A stretch of 64,000 bases of DNA from positions 186,001-250,000 of the forward strand of contig NW_027185501.1 in NCBI RefSeq assembly GCF_040183065.1. The letters run 5' to 3'. A program made the translations under genes and the position numbers. Source of the DNA: Periplaneta americana. Taxonomy: Eukaryota; Arthropoda; Insecta; Blattodea; Blattidae. Shown piece after piece: positions 44,615 through 54,429 of this stretch; the stretch's first letter is position 1; each line of letters starts with the position of its first letter. The notes under the pieces are model-generated. The model was not told the DNA's origin, did no database searches, and saw only the letters and a program-made list of their open reading frames with translations.

Positions 44615-44825
44615 ACTGAAAGTCTATTCGATATTTCTGGCTCCATTATCACAAAATCCACTTCAAAAGTATTCCTTAAAATTGGGATTGTCCTTAAACC
44701 AGTTTCCTTAAAAGCGCGAATTAATTACATTATTCTTATGGCAATTCGACTGGGCCTTAATAGATTATTCCTTAAAAACGGAATTTCTTAAAAGTGGCAA
44801 TGTTAAAACGGGGTTTTACCACAGT

Positions 44826-45312
44826 CTAAAATCATACAGTCACGAAGTTTGAGATGATATTTGGCATTTCTCGTGATACAGCACTGCAAGCAGTTAGCAA
44901 CTGAGAGTACTAGGAACAATAGACTGTGCCATACTATGTTGCATTGTTCCTTGTGAAGAAAAGTTGTGTAAACTGTGAAATGTTCGTTATCGGTTGTAAT
45001 AAATGTTAATGGCTAAAACACAATAATTGGAATAATAATAAGGGACAAGGAGGAGACATTTGTAGTGCTATAAACTGTAGGAGACGTTTGTAGTGCTATA
45101 AACTGTAAGAAAAAGAGGCCAGAGTTATACTCCTTCTGAAAGAGCCAGCAAGCTGAGTTCATAAAACATACTATGTACTTCATGAAAATAATAAATAAAC
45201 CTTATGTATATAATATTTCAACAAAGGAAGGAAAGTGTCAATTAAAAAAAAAAACACGATAACGAAAGTATAATACATTTTGTCGTCTGCTAGGAAAGGG
45301 GTGTATGATGAG
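44826..45312. other. Unassigned sequence
   Basis: Contains a two-copy 26-bp tandem repeat (TTTGTAGTGCTATAAACTGT) at about 45055-45105. No gene is seen. Confidence 0.4.
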
Positions 45313-45639
45313 TAGAGCTCTATATAGACAGAGTACCGCAAAGGTCGGTCGCTGGACCCAAGCCCTCACTCTGTTAACATTGTTGGAATAGGGAAATTGA
45401 CGCTCTCTCTGTTTTTATGCTGCAAATTCCATTCCAGGGCAGTGAAATAATTGTAAATACACTGACATGTAGATAAATGTCTCACGCATGACCTATGAAC
45501 TTTTAAATGTAACATCTCAATTAGAAGCATTGCATACATGTTACTCGCGTATTAGCTCTGGCAAAGAGAGAGAGTAAATGTACAATGCAGACCTACTCCA
45601 AGTATTACTGTACCCCTTTTTAGGAAATATATTTTGTTA

Positions 45640-45847
45640 TCATTTAGAGACTTATCTAACCTCTCTGTCCGTGATTCATTTTCTTTCAAGGCTTTGTTTA
45701 ACTTCTTTTTGATCACATCAAGCACACCAATTTCCTGCTCCATCTGCTGTGAATCTTTCTTCAGGTCACAGTTGCATTCTTCTGGTGGAATGGGTAAATC
45801 TGCAGATTTCTCTGCAGTGCCGGTTTCCAATTTGTTAGTGCCAGCCT
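45640..45847 (-). pseudogene. Coiled-coil exon of the THAP/P-like element (putative)
   Basis: The minus strand is open after a possible acceptor (TTTAAATATGACACAG). It reads GTNKLETGTAEKSADLPIPP, EECNCDLKKDSQQMEQEIGV, then LDVIKKKLNKALKENESRTE. The second half is strongly coiled-coil-like. It lies inside the THAP element, on the same strand as and downstream of its THAP start. THAP proteins commonly have a coiled coil after the finger, so I take it as part of that element's protein; a captured host exon is the alternative. Confidence 0.45.
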
Positions 45848-45984
45848 GTGTCATATTTAAAATGGAAAATATTATGAAAAATAAGAAAGCTGTAGGCCTA
45901 ATACAAATTTTATTATTTAATTATATATCATTATAATATAATTAAGATATATAATATATTATATCTTATGTATCACATATAATA

Positions 45985-47486
45985 CAGTGTTACTATAAAT
46001 GATCATTTCGATTACAAACTTGAATAACTATCGTTAGGAGACACTTAGAAACATGATATTGGTATCAATGGAAAGAGAAACTCAAATATTTTTTGTTATA
46101 TTGGTGAACCTGTCGCATATTTATTAATTTCGTTGCTAGGAGGCGATATAACAGAAAATAATTGCAAACGAAAACAGGAGGGCATTTTGTGTGCTAGATT
46201 TTCACATATCCCAGTCTGTTGCCACTGTACAACGCAATTTTAGAAGAAAATTTGGTGTTGATCCACCCAGTGGGCCCAGTATCTGTAAGTGGTACGCTGA
46301 CTTCAAAACGAGGGGATGCATCTGTAAGCGGAAGTCAACCGGTCGTCCATCAGTAAGTGAGGCAAATGTGGAGCGTGTGAGAGAGAGTTTCACACGAAGT
46401 CCACAGAAATCCACCGTAAAAGCCAGTAGAGAATTAAACATCTCCCAACAAACTGTGTGGAAGATTTTACGGAAACGTTTGAAGTTCCATCCATACTGTC
46501 TGCAATTGTTGCAGGCTCTGAAACCAGATGACAAAGCCAAGCGACAGTCTTTCTGTGAGGAGATGCAACTCAGAATGGAAACTGAAGGTTTCATCGAATC
46601 ATTGGTGTTTAGTGATGAAGCCACTTTCCATCTGTCAGGAAAAGTGCACAAACACAATGTCAGGATATGGGCTTTGGAAAATCCTAACAGTTATGAATTA
46701 TGTGGAACATGTACGCGATTCCCCCATAGTGAACGTGTTTTGTGCTATAAGCTGTGAAAAGGTGTATGGCCCTTTCTTTTTTGTCGAGGCGACAGTCACA
46801 GGTAATTCGTACCTAGACATGTTACAGTTATGGCTTCTTCCACTACTGGAACAGGACATCGAAGGTCTCAGTTATCAGCAGGATGGGGCATAACCCCATT
46901 ACCACTTAGATGTCAGAAACAAACTGAATACACGACTTCCAAGGAGATGGATTGGACGTGCAGGCCGTGAAGATTTAGAATGTTTGCATTGGCCTCCACG
47001 TTCCTCCGACCTCACTCCTTGTGATTTTTTTGTGTGCGGTTTTATAAAACAACAAGTGTATCAGCCACCATTATCACCTACCATTGAGGATCTTCGTGTC
47101 CGCATCACAGAGGCCATTGCACTGGTGAATGGTCCAATGCTACAACGTGTATGGCAGGAAATTGACTACAGACTTGATGTCTGTTGTGCGACACATGTGA
47201 GCACATGTGACTTACGGTTGTGAACCAAATGTTTCGCTTTCTGTTTCATGTTACATGTTTTGCAGTGAAAAAATTGTTGGAGTTTCTGTTTCTGTTGATA
47301 CCAATTTAATGTTTTTTTAATTTTCTCATTTTTGCTGATTTATGAGTAGCACATGTGATTTAACCGAATGGATAACAAAAAATATTTGAGTTTCTCTTTC
47401 CATTGATACCAATATCATGTTCCTAAGTGTCTCCTAATGATAGTTATTCAAGTTTGTAATCAGAAAGATCGTTTATAGTAACACTG
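45985..47486 (+). mobile_element. DUF4817-type Tc1/mariner element, 115-bp TIRs, TA TSD
   Basis: TIRs of 115 bp (45985-46099 and 47372-47486) differ at about 6 positions and start CAGTGTTACTATAAA. TA lies outside both ends (45983-45984 and 47487-47488). The 1502-bp element carries one plus-strand transposase gene and is nested within the THAP/P-like element. The long, well-matched TIRs suggest it is fairly young compared with its host element. Confidence 0.92.
46158..47223 (+). pseudogene. DUF4817-type transposase (DD46D spacing), frameshift and stop
   Basis: The frame reads ANENRRAFCVLDFHISQSVA, TVQRNFRRKFGVDPPSGPSI (DUF4817 helix-turn-helix), then TVWKILRKRLKFHPYCLQLL and LVFSDEATFHLSGKV with the first catalytic Asp. 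The start ATG is probably lost (ATA at 46158). Near 46700 a frameshift moves the protein to HVRDSPIVNVFCAIS, then KVYGPFFFVEATVTG and LSYQQDGA followed by TAA at 46891. The same frame resumes PHYHLDVRNKLNTRLPRRWI, LECLHWPPRSSDLTPCDFFV. Counting through the stop, 46 residues lie between the QQD Asp and the TPCD Asp. Confidence 0.85.
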
Positions 47487-47650
47487 TATATTGTATTATA
47501 TTATGTTAAATTTTATTGATTTATTTTATATATTATTATATTATATTATGTATAGGAAATAATCAGCATTTGCGAGGAAATAAACCAGCATTAATACCAT
47601 ACTCACTTCACATAATCGGGAATGTTTAGATGGTATTCATTTGCACCAGT

Positions 47651-47734
47651 TTATCCTTGCCCTTGAGGTATCCGATAAACATGTACACCTTCCTCTTGCC
47701 TTGTGTTACATCCATATGCACAACACTGAGGCAT
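47651..47734 (-). pseudogene. THAP zinc-finger N-terminus
   Basis: The minus ATG at 47734 starts MPQCCAYGCNTRQEEGVHVY, RIPQGQG then TAA. The MPxCC-x3-C pattern and the following aromatic-x-x-P are the start of a THAP DNA-binding domain. The remaining WxxxI and CSxHF parts are not found, so it is truncated. A potential donor GTGAGTATGG follows at about 47610. Confidence 0.6.
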
Positions 47735-47903
47735 TTTACTGTCTTTAAACTAAGAAGAAAACTGCTATTTAATTCAGTTTAATGGTTTTCTTATGCTAGT
47801 ACTAGCAGGTGAGGTCACGTGAACCAATCAGAGTGCCGCATTGTGGGCAAGCAGCAAGGAAAACAATTGCGATACTCTGTCTATATAGAGCTCTGGTGAT
47901 GAG

Positions 47904-48930
47904 GCGATAATATCGATCCTAATGGTTAGCAACTAAAGTTCAATGGTCACTGGATGCATATTCCCCACGTACTGAGCTTTGTGACTGTATGTACTAGACT
48001 GTGCTTGCCAGTGATGTCTCTTGCTACCCTGCAGTGTTGTCTGTGATTCTTGTTCATGGTTGTATTATTCTTGCAGACGGGAGATAAAATAATCCACTTC
48101 CACATGGTATTCCTTAGACTAGCTCAGTAACTCTTCCAGAAATTAACAAGAGAAAAGCACAATTTTACGGAAGGTAAAAGATCAATACAAAATTAATTGC
48201 TACACTGACAAGAACACATTCGCAGTAACAATTAAAAAATATTCTCCATGCTTATTTTCCTATTTCTACAAGGTGTTAATCCTTTTCAAAAACCCTGTTT
48301 ATTAAACAAACAGCATTCTGTTTTACTATACCAGATACTGGAAATACAATGCATAATGCTGCTCTTCAGTTTATTTAGTGTGCGAGTCCCAGCAGTGTGA
48401 CACAGGAAGAACTGCAACCTAACAAATATATATATTCTGTAGTGACAGACGCTTCACCAACAAGAGTCTCAGAATAATTCTCGTTACATATTGCAATGGC
48501 AGAAAATAAGGTAAAGTCAGAGACTTTATGTCTATTCTATTAAAATGCTTCTTAAACATTTTACTTTATGGCTGATAATTTGGGCACTAGCACAAAATAA
48601 ATACGATAAAATATACAGGTAGCTGAAATGAAAGTTTTGAATGAAAATGTAAGAGTTGAGTTCCAAATAAATTCGGTAACGAAGTTGTAGGATCCAGCGT
48701 GAAATCGGCAGAACATTATTTACTCAGAATGAAAAAAACTACAGACTACTTAAAACAACTTCCTATTACAATCCAAAGACTAAACAAGATCAATAAGAGT
48801 ACAGATCCGGTGAACACTGAAAGAGCTGTAAAGCTGAAAATTTCACAATGTCTAGACTCTGAAATGTAGAAAAAGAAAGTGACACCACAAGTCCATATTT
48901 ACACGAAAGGTAGGTGCTAACTCTACTTAC
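47904..48930. other. Unassigned sequence (presumed COG4 intron)
   Basis: No repeat boundaries or coding pattern recognised. Confidence 0.4.
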
Positions 48931-49020
48931 CTTATACATTTCCTAACTATGAAGTAGACATACTGGATGTCTGTGAACCCTCTTCTAAAGCATCCATAGC
49001 TGCAGCCTTCATGAAGTATC
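48931..49020 (-). pseudogene. COG4: COG4 exon C, ~10-nt frame-breaking deletion
   Basis: Acceptor CACCGCATGCAG, donor AG|GTAAGT. It reads YFMKAAAMDALEEGSQTSSM (human [26 protein letters not shown]). After ATG the family has VDDVFYIVKKCI, but here only TC remains before TACTTCATAGTTAGGAAATG, which encodes YFIVRKC in a shifted frame. The gap corresponds to about 10 nt (a GTTGATGATG-like segment), flanked by ATG repeats. In the exon's own frame a TAG follows almost at once. Ends AG, matching exon D's T start. Confidence 0.85.
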
Positions 49021-49039
49021 CTGCATGCGGTGACAGAGC

Positions 49040-49410
49040 TCACTTCCCACAGCATGGCTTCCAACTCTGACACCAGAGCACTTCGATTAGCACACCAATT
49101 TCCAAGTCATTCTTGAACAAAGTAGAACGAGTAAGGTAACATAAACAAGCAAATGCAGTCAAACTACTATCAACAACAAGCATAAAAACCATCATTATGA
49201 GCTCTTGTTCCATCAAGGATGTGGGAGATGTCAGTGAAAGCTTCACAGCATCCTTACATTTCATTGAAGTTATTAAACCACATTTATCTATAACAAATTA
49301 CAAATATTCTTAAAATATAACTGCAATATAATAAATAATTAATACAGTTGTATGAACACAATATTTTCATCAAGGCTTCTTTAATCAGACAAGTTTTGGG
49401 GTTACTGCTG
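49040..49410. other. Unassigned intronic sequence
   Basis: Open for 74 codons on the minus strand, but with no family resemblance. The COG4 exon expected between exons B and C is not found here. Confidence 0.35.
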
Positions 49411-50438
49411 TCCCATCATCAGTAATTAACAGTGGTCCTCACATAAGTCCGCCATCGGTCCCTATCCTGAGCAACATTAATCCAATCTCTATCATCATAA
49501 CCCACCTCCCTCAAATCCATTTTAATATTATCCTCCTCCCATCTATGTTTCGGGCTTCCCAAAGGTCTTTTTCCCTCCAGCCTCCCAACTAACACTCTAT
49601 ATGCATTTCTGGATTTGCCCATACATGCTACATGCCCTGCCCATCTCAAACGTCTGGATTTGATGTTCATAATTATGTCAGGTGAAGAATACAATGCATG
49701 CAGTTCTGCGTTGTGTAACTTTCTCCATTCTCCTGTAACTTCATCTCTCTTAGCCCCAAATATTTTCCTAAGCACCTTATGCTCAAACACCCTTAATCTC
49801 TGTTCCTCTGTCAAAGTCAGAGTCCAAGTTTCACAACCATATGGAACCACCACTCTTTTATAAATTCTAACTTTCAGATTTTTTGACAGCAGACTGGATG
49901 ACAAAAGTTTCTCAACCGAATAATAACAGGCATTTCCCATATTTATTCTGCATTTAATTTCCTCCCAAGTGTCATTTATATTTGTTACTGTTGCTCCAAG
50001 ATATTTGAATTTTCCCACCTCTAGGAATGATAAATTTCCAATTTTTATATTTTCATTTCGTACATGAGACATACAGTGGGTGATCAAATTATTAGGGACA
50101 CTTGGTAAAAGTAGGAATTTCATCTTCAAATTCACATAAAACACAAGTAATTCGGATTTTCTCAACTGGAAAAGCTTTATTACTCTAAATACTGTTTTAT
50201 AAACAATATTATTACATATTTAATTGTGTAATAATGAATATGGAATGAAATAAACAAGAAAACTAATATTTTGTCACACCTCCCTTTGCAGCAATTACAG
50301 TTTTAACTCTCTTTGGCATACTAGAAATGCATTGAAGACAATTGTTTTTAATTTCTTGGCTGTGATGCCACACATTGATCAGTTTTTCTATTAAAGATTG
50401 TTTATTTGTAATAATTTCTGAATGAATTTGCCTCTTAA

Positions 50439-50705
50439 TTAGCTCCCAAATATTTTCAATCGGATTAAGGTCCGGAGAGTTACCAGAACCCTAATTTTGT
50501 TGTCAGACAGGAATTTTGTCACCTTATTTGCCTTGTGACAGGGCGCAGAGTCGTGCATGAACACAAAATAACCATCTGGAAACCATTCACGGACTTGTGA
50601 AAGAAGCCGTTCCTTCAGAACCTTTATGTATTGATATTGTCTCATCATTCCTTGAACAAAATACAGGCGACCAGTTCCATGACCACTAATCACAGACCAC
50701 ACCAT
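50439..50705 (-). pseudogene. Transposase C-terminal half in the left arm of the snap-back element
   Basis: The minus strand reads MVWSVISGHGTGRLYFVQGM, MRQYQYIKVLKERLLSQVRE, WFPDGYFVFMHDSAPCHKAN. It then becomes DNKIRVL followed by a 9-nt loss and frameshift before the PIE block. It keeps GHGTG, which the right arm has shortened. So the two arms decayed independently. Confidence 0.85.
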
Positions 50706-50717
50706 GATGCTTAGAGG

Positions 50718-51593
50718 ATGTTTAACAGTCTTCTACATAGAAAGGCGCCAATGAGAGATGCTGGAATCAACATATCTTCTATGACAACCCGTTGGAGGAT
50801 CAAAGAGTTAGGGTTTTCATTTCCCACTCCAACCAAGAAACCATTCCTGAAACCATACATGGTGAAGAAGCGTCTCTCTTGGGCAAAGCAGCATCAATTT
50901 TGGACTGTTGATGATTGGAAAAAAGTGAGTTGTTTGTCATTCACATGATTTCTTTGGTAGTCACAATTTTACTTTGTGCAAATGTGTTTTATGTAGGCCT
51001 ACTGTTTATTTCTTTTTCCAGGTGTGTTTTTCAGATGAATCCACCATACAGATATTTGCTGACAAATCTGTGTTCGTTAGAAGGCGAAAGGTGAAAAGTA
51101 CAATAATGACTGTATTATGAAGACTGTTACACATCCTATAAGCCTCATGATGTGGTCTGTGATTAGTGCTCATGGTCGTCTGTTTTTTGTTCAAGGAATG
51201 ATGAGACAATATCAATACATAAAGATTCTGAAGAAACGGCTTCTTCCACAAGTCCGTGAATGGTTTCCAGATGGTGATTTTGTGTTCATGCATGACTCTG
51301 CGCCCTGTCACAAGGCAAATAAGGTGACAAAATTCCTGTCTGACAACAAAATTAAGGTTCTGGATTGGCCTGGTAAATCTCCGGACCTTAATCCGATTGA
51401 AAATATTTGGGAGCTAAATAAGAGGCAAATTCATTCAGAAATTATTACAAATAAACAATCTTTAATAGAAAAACTGATCAATGTGTGGCATCACAGCCAA
51501 GAAATTAAAAACCATTGTATCCAATGCATTTTTAGTATGCCAAATAGAGTTAATGCTGTAATTGCTGCAAAGGGATGTGTGACAAAATATTAG
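50718..51593 (+). pseudogene. Tc1-type DD34E transposase with a probable spliceosomal intron
   Basis: The first part (50718-50924) reads RDAGINISSMTTRWRIKELG, KKPFLKPYMVKKRLSWAKQH, QFWTVDDWKK. A 97-nt GTGAGT...TTTCTTTTTCCAG segment (50925-51021) then separates it from VCFSDESTIQIFADKSVFVR, which carries the first catalytic Asp; removing it joins WKK-VCFSDES in phase 0. One base is missing near 51088, shifting to EKYNNDCIMKTVTHPISLMM. From there it is open: FVFMHDSAPCHKANK with the second Asp and PDLNPIENIWE with the Glu, 34 residues apart. The first about 60 residues (first HTH) are absent because the left arm replaces them. Confidence 0.82.
50925..51021 (+). other. Putative 97-nt GT-AG intron in the transposase
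   Basis: Donor AAAA|GTGAGT and acceptor TTATTTCTTTTTCCAG|GTGTG. The segment introduces stops if read through, and its removal restores the family-conserved WKKVCFSDES in frame at a codon boundary. Confidence 0.7.
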
Positions 51594-52586
51594 TTTTCTT
51601 GTTTATTTCATTCCATATTCATTATTACAGAATTAAATATGTAATAATATTGTTTATAAAACACTATTTAGAGTAATAAAGCTTTTCCAGTTGAGAAAAT
51701 CCAAATTATTTGTGTTTTATGTGAATTTGAAGATGAAATTCCTACTTTTACCAAGTGTCCCTAATAATTTGATCACCCACTGTAATCATATACTTTGTCT
51801 TTTCGGGATTTACTTCCAAACTTATTGTTTTACTTGCTTCAAGTAAAATTCCCGTATTTTCCTTAATCATTTGTGGATTTTCCCCTAACATATTCATGTC
51901 ATCCGCATAGACAAGCAGCTGATGTAACCCGTTCAATTCCAAACCCTTTCTGTGATCCTGAACTTTCCTAATGGCATATTCTAGAGCAAAGTTAAAAAGT
52001 AAAGATGATAGTGCATCTTCTTGATTTAGCCCGCAGTGAATTGGAAAAACATCTGACAGAAACTGGCATATATGGACTCTGCTGCACATTTCACTGAGAC
52101 ACATTTTAATTAATAGAACTAGTTTCCTTGGAATACCAACTTCTGTAAGACTATTATATAAAACTTCCCTCTTAACAGAGTCATATGCCTTTTTCAAATC
52201 TATGAATAACTGATGTACTGTACACTTATACTCCTATTTTTTCTCCAATATCTGCCGAATACAAAAAATTTTATCAATAGTCGATCTATTACGCTTAAAA
52301 CCACACTGATGATCCCCAATAATCTCATCTACATACGAAGTTAATCTTCTCAAAAGAATATTGGACAACATTTTGTACGACGTCAACAAAAGTGATAATC
52401 CTCAAAAGTTAATACCGTTAGTTTTGTCTCTCTTATGGAACCCTTCCAGTGCTCTGATACACCCCAAATAGCAAGCACAATGTATTAATGTCTGACTTCT
52501 TAGTACTGATGGTTGCCCCTTCCACTCTCGGAAGCTGTCCCTGATGGTGAGTATATATGTATAGCAGGCGAATTATTGTGACTTAC

Positions 52587-52794
52587 CATAATTCTCCTTC
52601 TAATGAAACGAACACAGAGTTCAGCACGTGAGTGCATGATAGTTAGTTCTCCAACTCCTTGGGCTCTAGCTGGTCTGGATATTACTGCTGTGTTCATTGC
52701 TGCGCTATCTTTTCCAAACACGATGTTTGCTAAACTCAGACACGATTCGTTTGCTCTGACGATCACATTCCCTTTGAAGATGTCAGCAATCTTC
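52587..52794 (-). pseudogene. COG4: COG4 exon B, frame intact
   Basis: Acceptor ATTCTTTCTTATACAG, donor ATTATG|GTAAGT. Sixty-nine codons are open: KIADIFKGNVIVRANESCLS, LANIVFGKDSAAMNTAVISR, and QGVGELTIMHSRAELCVRFI, RRRIM. Human COG4 has [21 protein letters not shown] at the same place; nearly every position in this block is identical or conservative. The protein lies in the middle helical region of the tether subunit. The exon expected before (starting PGR) and the one expected after (SDFEV...) are not found within the flanking introns. Confidence 0.87.
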
Positions 52795-52833
52795 CTGTAT
52801 AAGAAAGAATACATATTATCTCACATCCTATAA

Positions 52834-53159
52834 TGAGACAACTCAACTTCATAATAATATCGTCACTACAAAAGTTCCTTTTTAATCAGAGAATATGAAA
52901 TCATTAATGTTAATTGTGGGTTTTAGGCTTTATAATTTATTTTCCAAGTTTCACATCCCAGTACCATTCAGCAATGAACACTTCACGGTTAACATTAAAC
53001 TGTCGATATAATGTGAAAGAACAGTTAAGTGAAACATAATGAAATTAATATTTTGTTCTTTTCTAATTTTCTATGCTTATCTCTTGTCCAAATGTCATGG
53101 GTTCTAGTCTTACCGAAAGCAATGAAATTTTAGGGGTAATATAATATCTAAGTGTGGAC
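52834..53159. other. Unassigned intronic sequence
   Basis: Nothing recognisable between exon B and the hAT. Confidence 0.4.
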
Positions 53160-54179
53160 CAGAGACCTGCAAGAGAGCGATGCTTAACGATATCTGAGAT
53201 CGGTTTTATCGAATGCTCTTCGTGTCTAATCGCTCGAGCTCGGGTTTGGCCTGCGCTCGCTTGAGCTCGCCCGGGGGATCGCTCCCCTGTCAGAACGAGC
53301 GCTCGCTTCAACCACTGTACGCGAAGCAGTAAGCTATAGTACTACGTAGTACAGCATTGGTAAAAATCGAATGAATTCATTTGATTATCAAAACCATTCG
53401 AAATAATAGAAATATTCACAATATCACTCGATTATTCATTGATTTTGCTTACCACCACAACAAGCCGTATGAAGTTACACAAAATATGTACTCATATAAC
53501 AGAATATGTTCCATTTTAAGATAATGATAAGAGCTTCGAGTTCAGAATCATATGACGCAAAAATAGAATGATAAGCTTCGAATGTTCTGTGTGGTTGTAG
53601 CGTACTGACTCTTCTAACAGCCCCAGTATCTGACCCTGATCTTCATTAAATTAAACACCTGACCTACATGGCGATAAGAAAAAAGAGCGCTGCTCTCAGG
53701 CTATAGACCTACGTATAGAATGACTAATTAACATACTGCAATGTTATTGAACAATTCATTCATGCATTCGAATGATTTAATCCTACAATGGAATAATCAT
53801 AGAAATCATTCGATTGTTTTCAACAATTATATATTTTAGTGGAAATTTAATTAATTACAGATTTTTCTTTGTTTAGATTGAAAGAGCCTGAAATGATTTT
53901 CTGTATAAATATATTTCATTCTTACTCAGTTTAACATTTAACTTCAAAAACAAACTGAGACACAAATTTAATCGTGATAATATTGTAAATGCAAATGAAA
54001 TGTTTGGTTATATTACTATAAAATGTATATAAAACCGAGAAATTACATTTAATACGTGATAACTAAAACTGTCTATCGAAGTATGAAATGCAAATAATAA
54101 ATTACCGGTAGTAGCGATATATTTTGTTTCATCTCGAACGTAATATGAACTTTACTCATATTAACTTGGGAATATTTTT

Positions 54180-54425
54180 ATTTTTTATTTTAGTAGGTTA
54201 TTTTACGACGCTTTATCAACAGCTTAGGTTATTTAGCGTCTGAATGAAATGAAGGTGATAATGCCGGTGAAATGAGTCTGGGGTCCAGCACCGAAAGTTA
54301 CCCAGCATTTGCTCGTACTGGGTTGAGGGAAAACCCCAGAAAAACCGTTAACCAGGTAGCTTGCCCCGACCGGGATTCGAACCCAGGCCACCTGGTTTCG
54401 CGCTGACCGTTACTCCACAGGTGTG
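54180..54425 (-). repeat. Complete SINE (head, body, tail), minus
   Basis: The head reads TGTGGAGTAACGGTCAGCGC and GGGTTCGAATCCC (B box). The body holds ACCTGGTTAACGGTTTTTCT, GGTTTTCCCTCAACCC, ATGCTGGGTAACTTTCGGTG and CATTTCACCGGCATTATCAC. The tail is GACGCTAAATAACCTAAGCT ... AAAGCGTCGTAAAATAACC and A-rich. It is inserted in the BED-finger part of the hAT element. Confidence 0.85.
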
Positions 54426-54429
54426 GACA

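Larger units (their letters stand above)
43001..44825 (-). mobile_element. Tigger/pogo-like element containing a minisatellite
   Basis: The left end is TA then CAGTAGAACCCCTTTTTAAT. The right end, inverted, reads CTGTGGTAAAACCCCGTTTT close to a TA. The CAGTAGAACCCC type end matches the Tigger-like element at 18715-19605. The transposase start lies on the minus strand (43425-43190). The 47-bp minisatellite sits between it and the right end. The right terminus is imperfect, so that boundary is tentative. Confidence 0.6.
45313..47895 (-). mobile_element. THAP/P-like TIR element with 8-bp TSD, host of a nested Tc element
   Basis: Terminal inverted repeats are TAGAGCTCTATATAGACAGA (left) and CAGAGCTCTATATAGACAGA (right, inverted). 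Flanking 8-mers are ATGATGAG (45305-45312) and GTGATGAG (47896-47903), 7 of 8 identical. It contains on the minus strand a THAP zinc-finger start and a coiled-coil exon-like stretch. THAP domains and 8-bp TSDs occur in P elements and some hATs, so P-like is an inference. Without the nested 1.5-kb element it is about 1.08 kb. Confidence 0.65.
50074..51782 (+). mobile_element. Snap-back (fold-back) Tc1-type element with TA TSD
   Basis: Ends are identical and inverted (CAGTGGGTGATCAAATTATT...), flanked by TA (50072-50073 and 51783-51784). The inverted homology is not limited to a TIR. About 644 bp on the left (50074-50717) are an inverted copy of the right 648 bp (about 51135-51782), including the transposase C-terminal half. 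By eye the arms are roughly 96 percent alike, with a 9-nt gap. A unique centre of about 417 bp lies between. It sits inside the RTE-like LINE at a TA in the ATG-ATT-ATG codons. Confidence 0.92.
49419..52455 (-). pseudogene. RTE-like LINE reverse transcriptase, interrupted by a snap-back Tc element
   Basis: On the minus strand from about 52455: DEIIGDHQCGFKRNRSTIDK, IFCIRQILEKK then TAG (Trp lost), then [40 protein letters not shown] follows (GDA changed to EDA), then [18 protein letters not shown], the catalytic YADD, and [16 protein letters not shown] transposon (50074-51782) interrupts here. The protein resumes MSHVRNENIKIGNLSFLEVG, KFKYLGATVTNIND ... YGCETWTLTLTEEQRLRVFE ... SRRLRWAGHVACMGKSRNAY ... 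REVGYDDRDWINVAQDRDRW. Removing the transposon and one TA gives KYMIMSHVRNE in frame. No endonuclease domain is left (5'-truncated). RTE-like classification is an inference. Confidence 0.85.

Noticed and set aside
46202-46657. 151-codon minus-strand ORF
   Set aside because: Antisense shadow of the DUF4817-type transposase, whose plus-strand frame has recognisable domains.
49040-49264. 74-codon minus ORF as the missing COG4 exon before exon C
   Set aside because: The peptide does not resemble the expected SDFEV...MQELIGLYV segment, and the real acceptor of exon C is at 49021.
54350-54420. tRNA gene suggested by A-box and B-box motifs
   Set aside because: The boxes belong to SINE heads; no acceptor-stem pairing, and a SINE body and tail follow. 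The same applies to 5930-5976, 18850-18945, 35345-35400 and 8335-8410.
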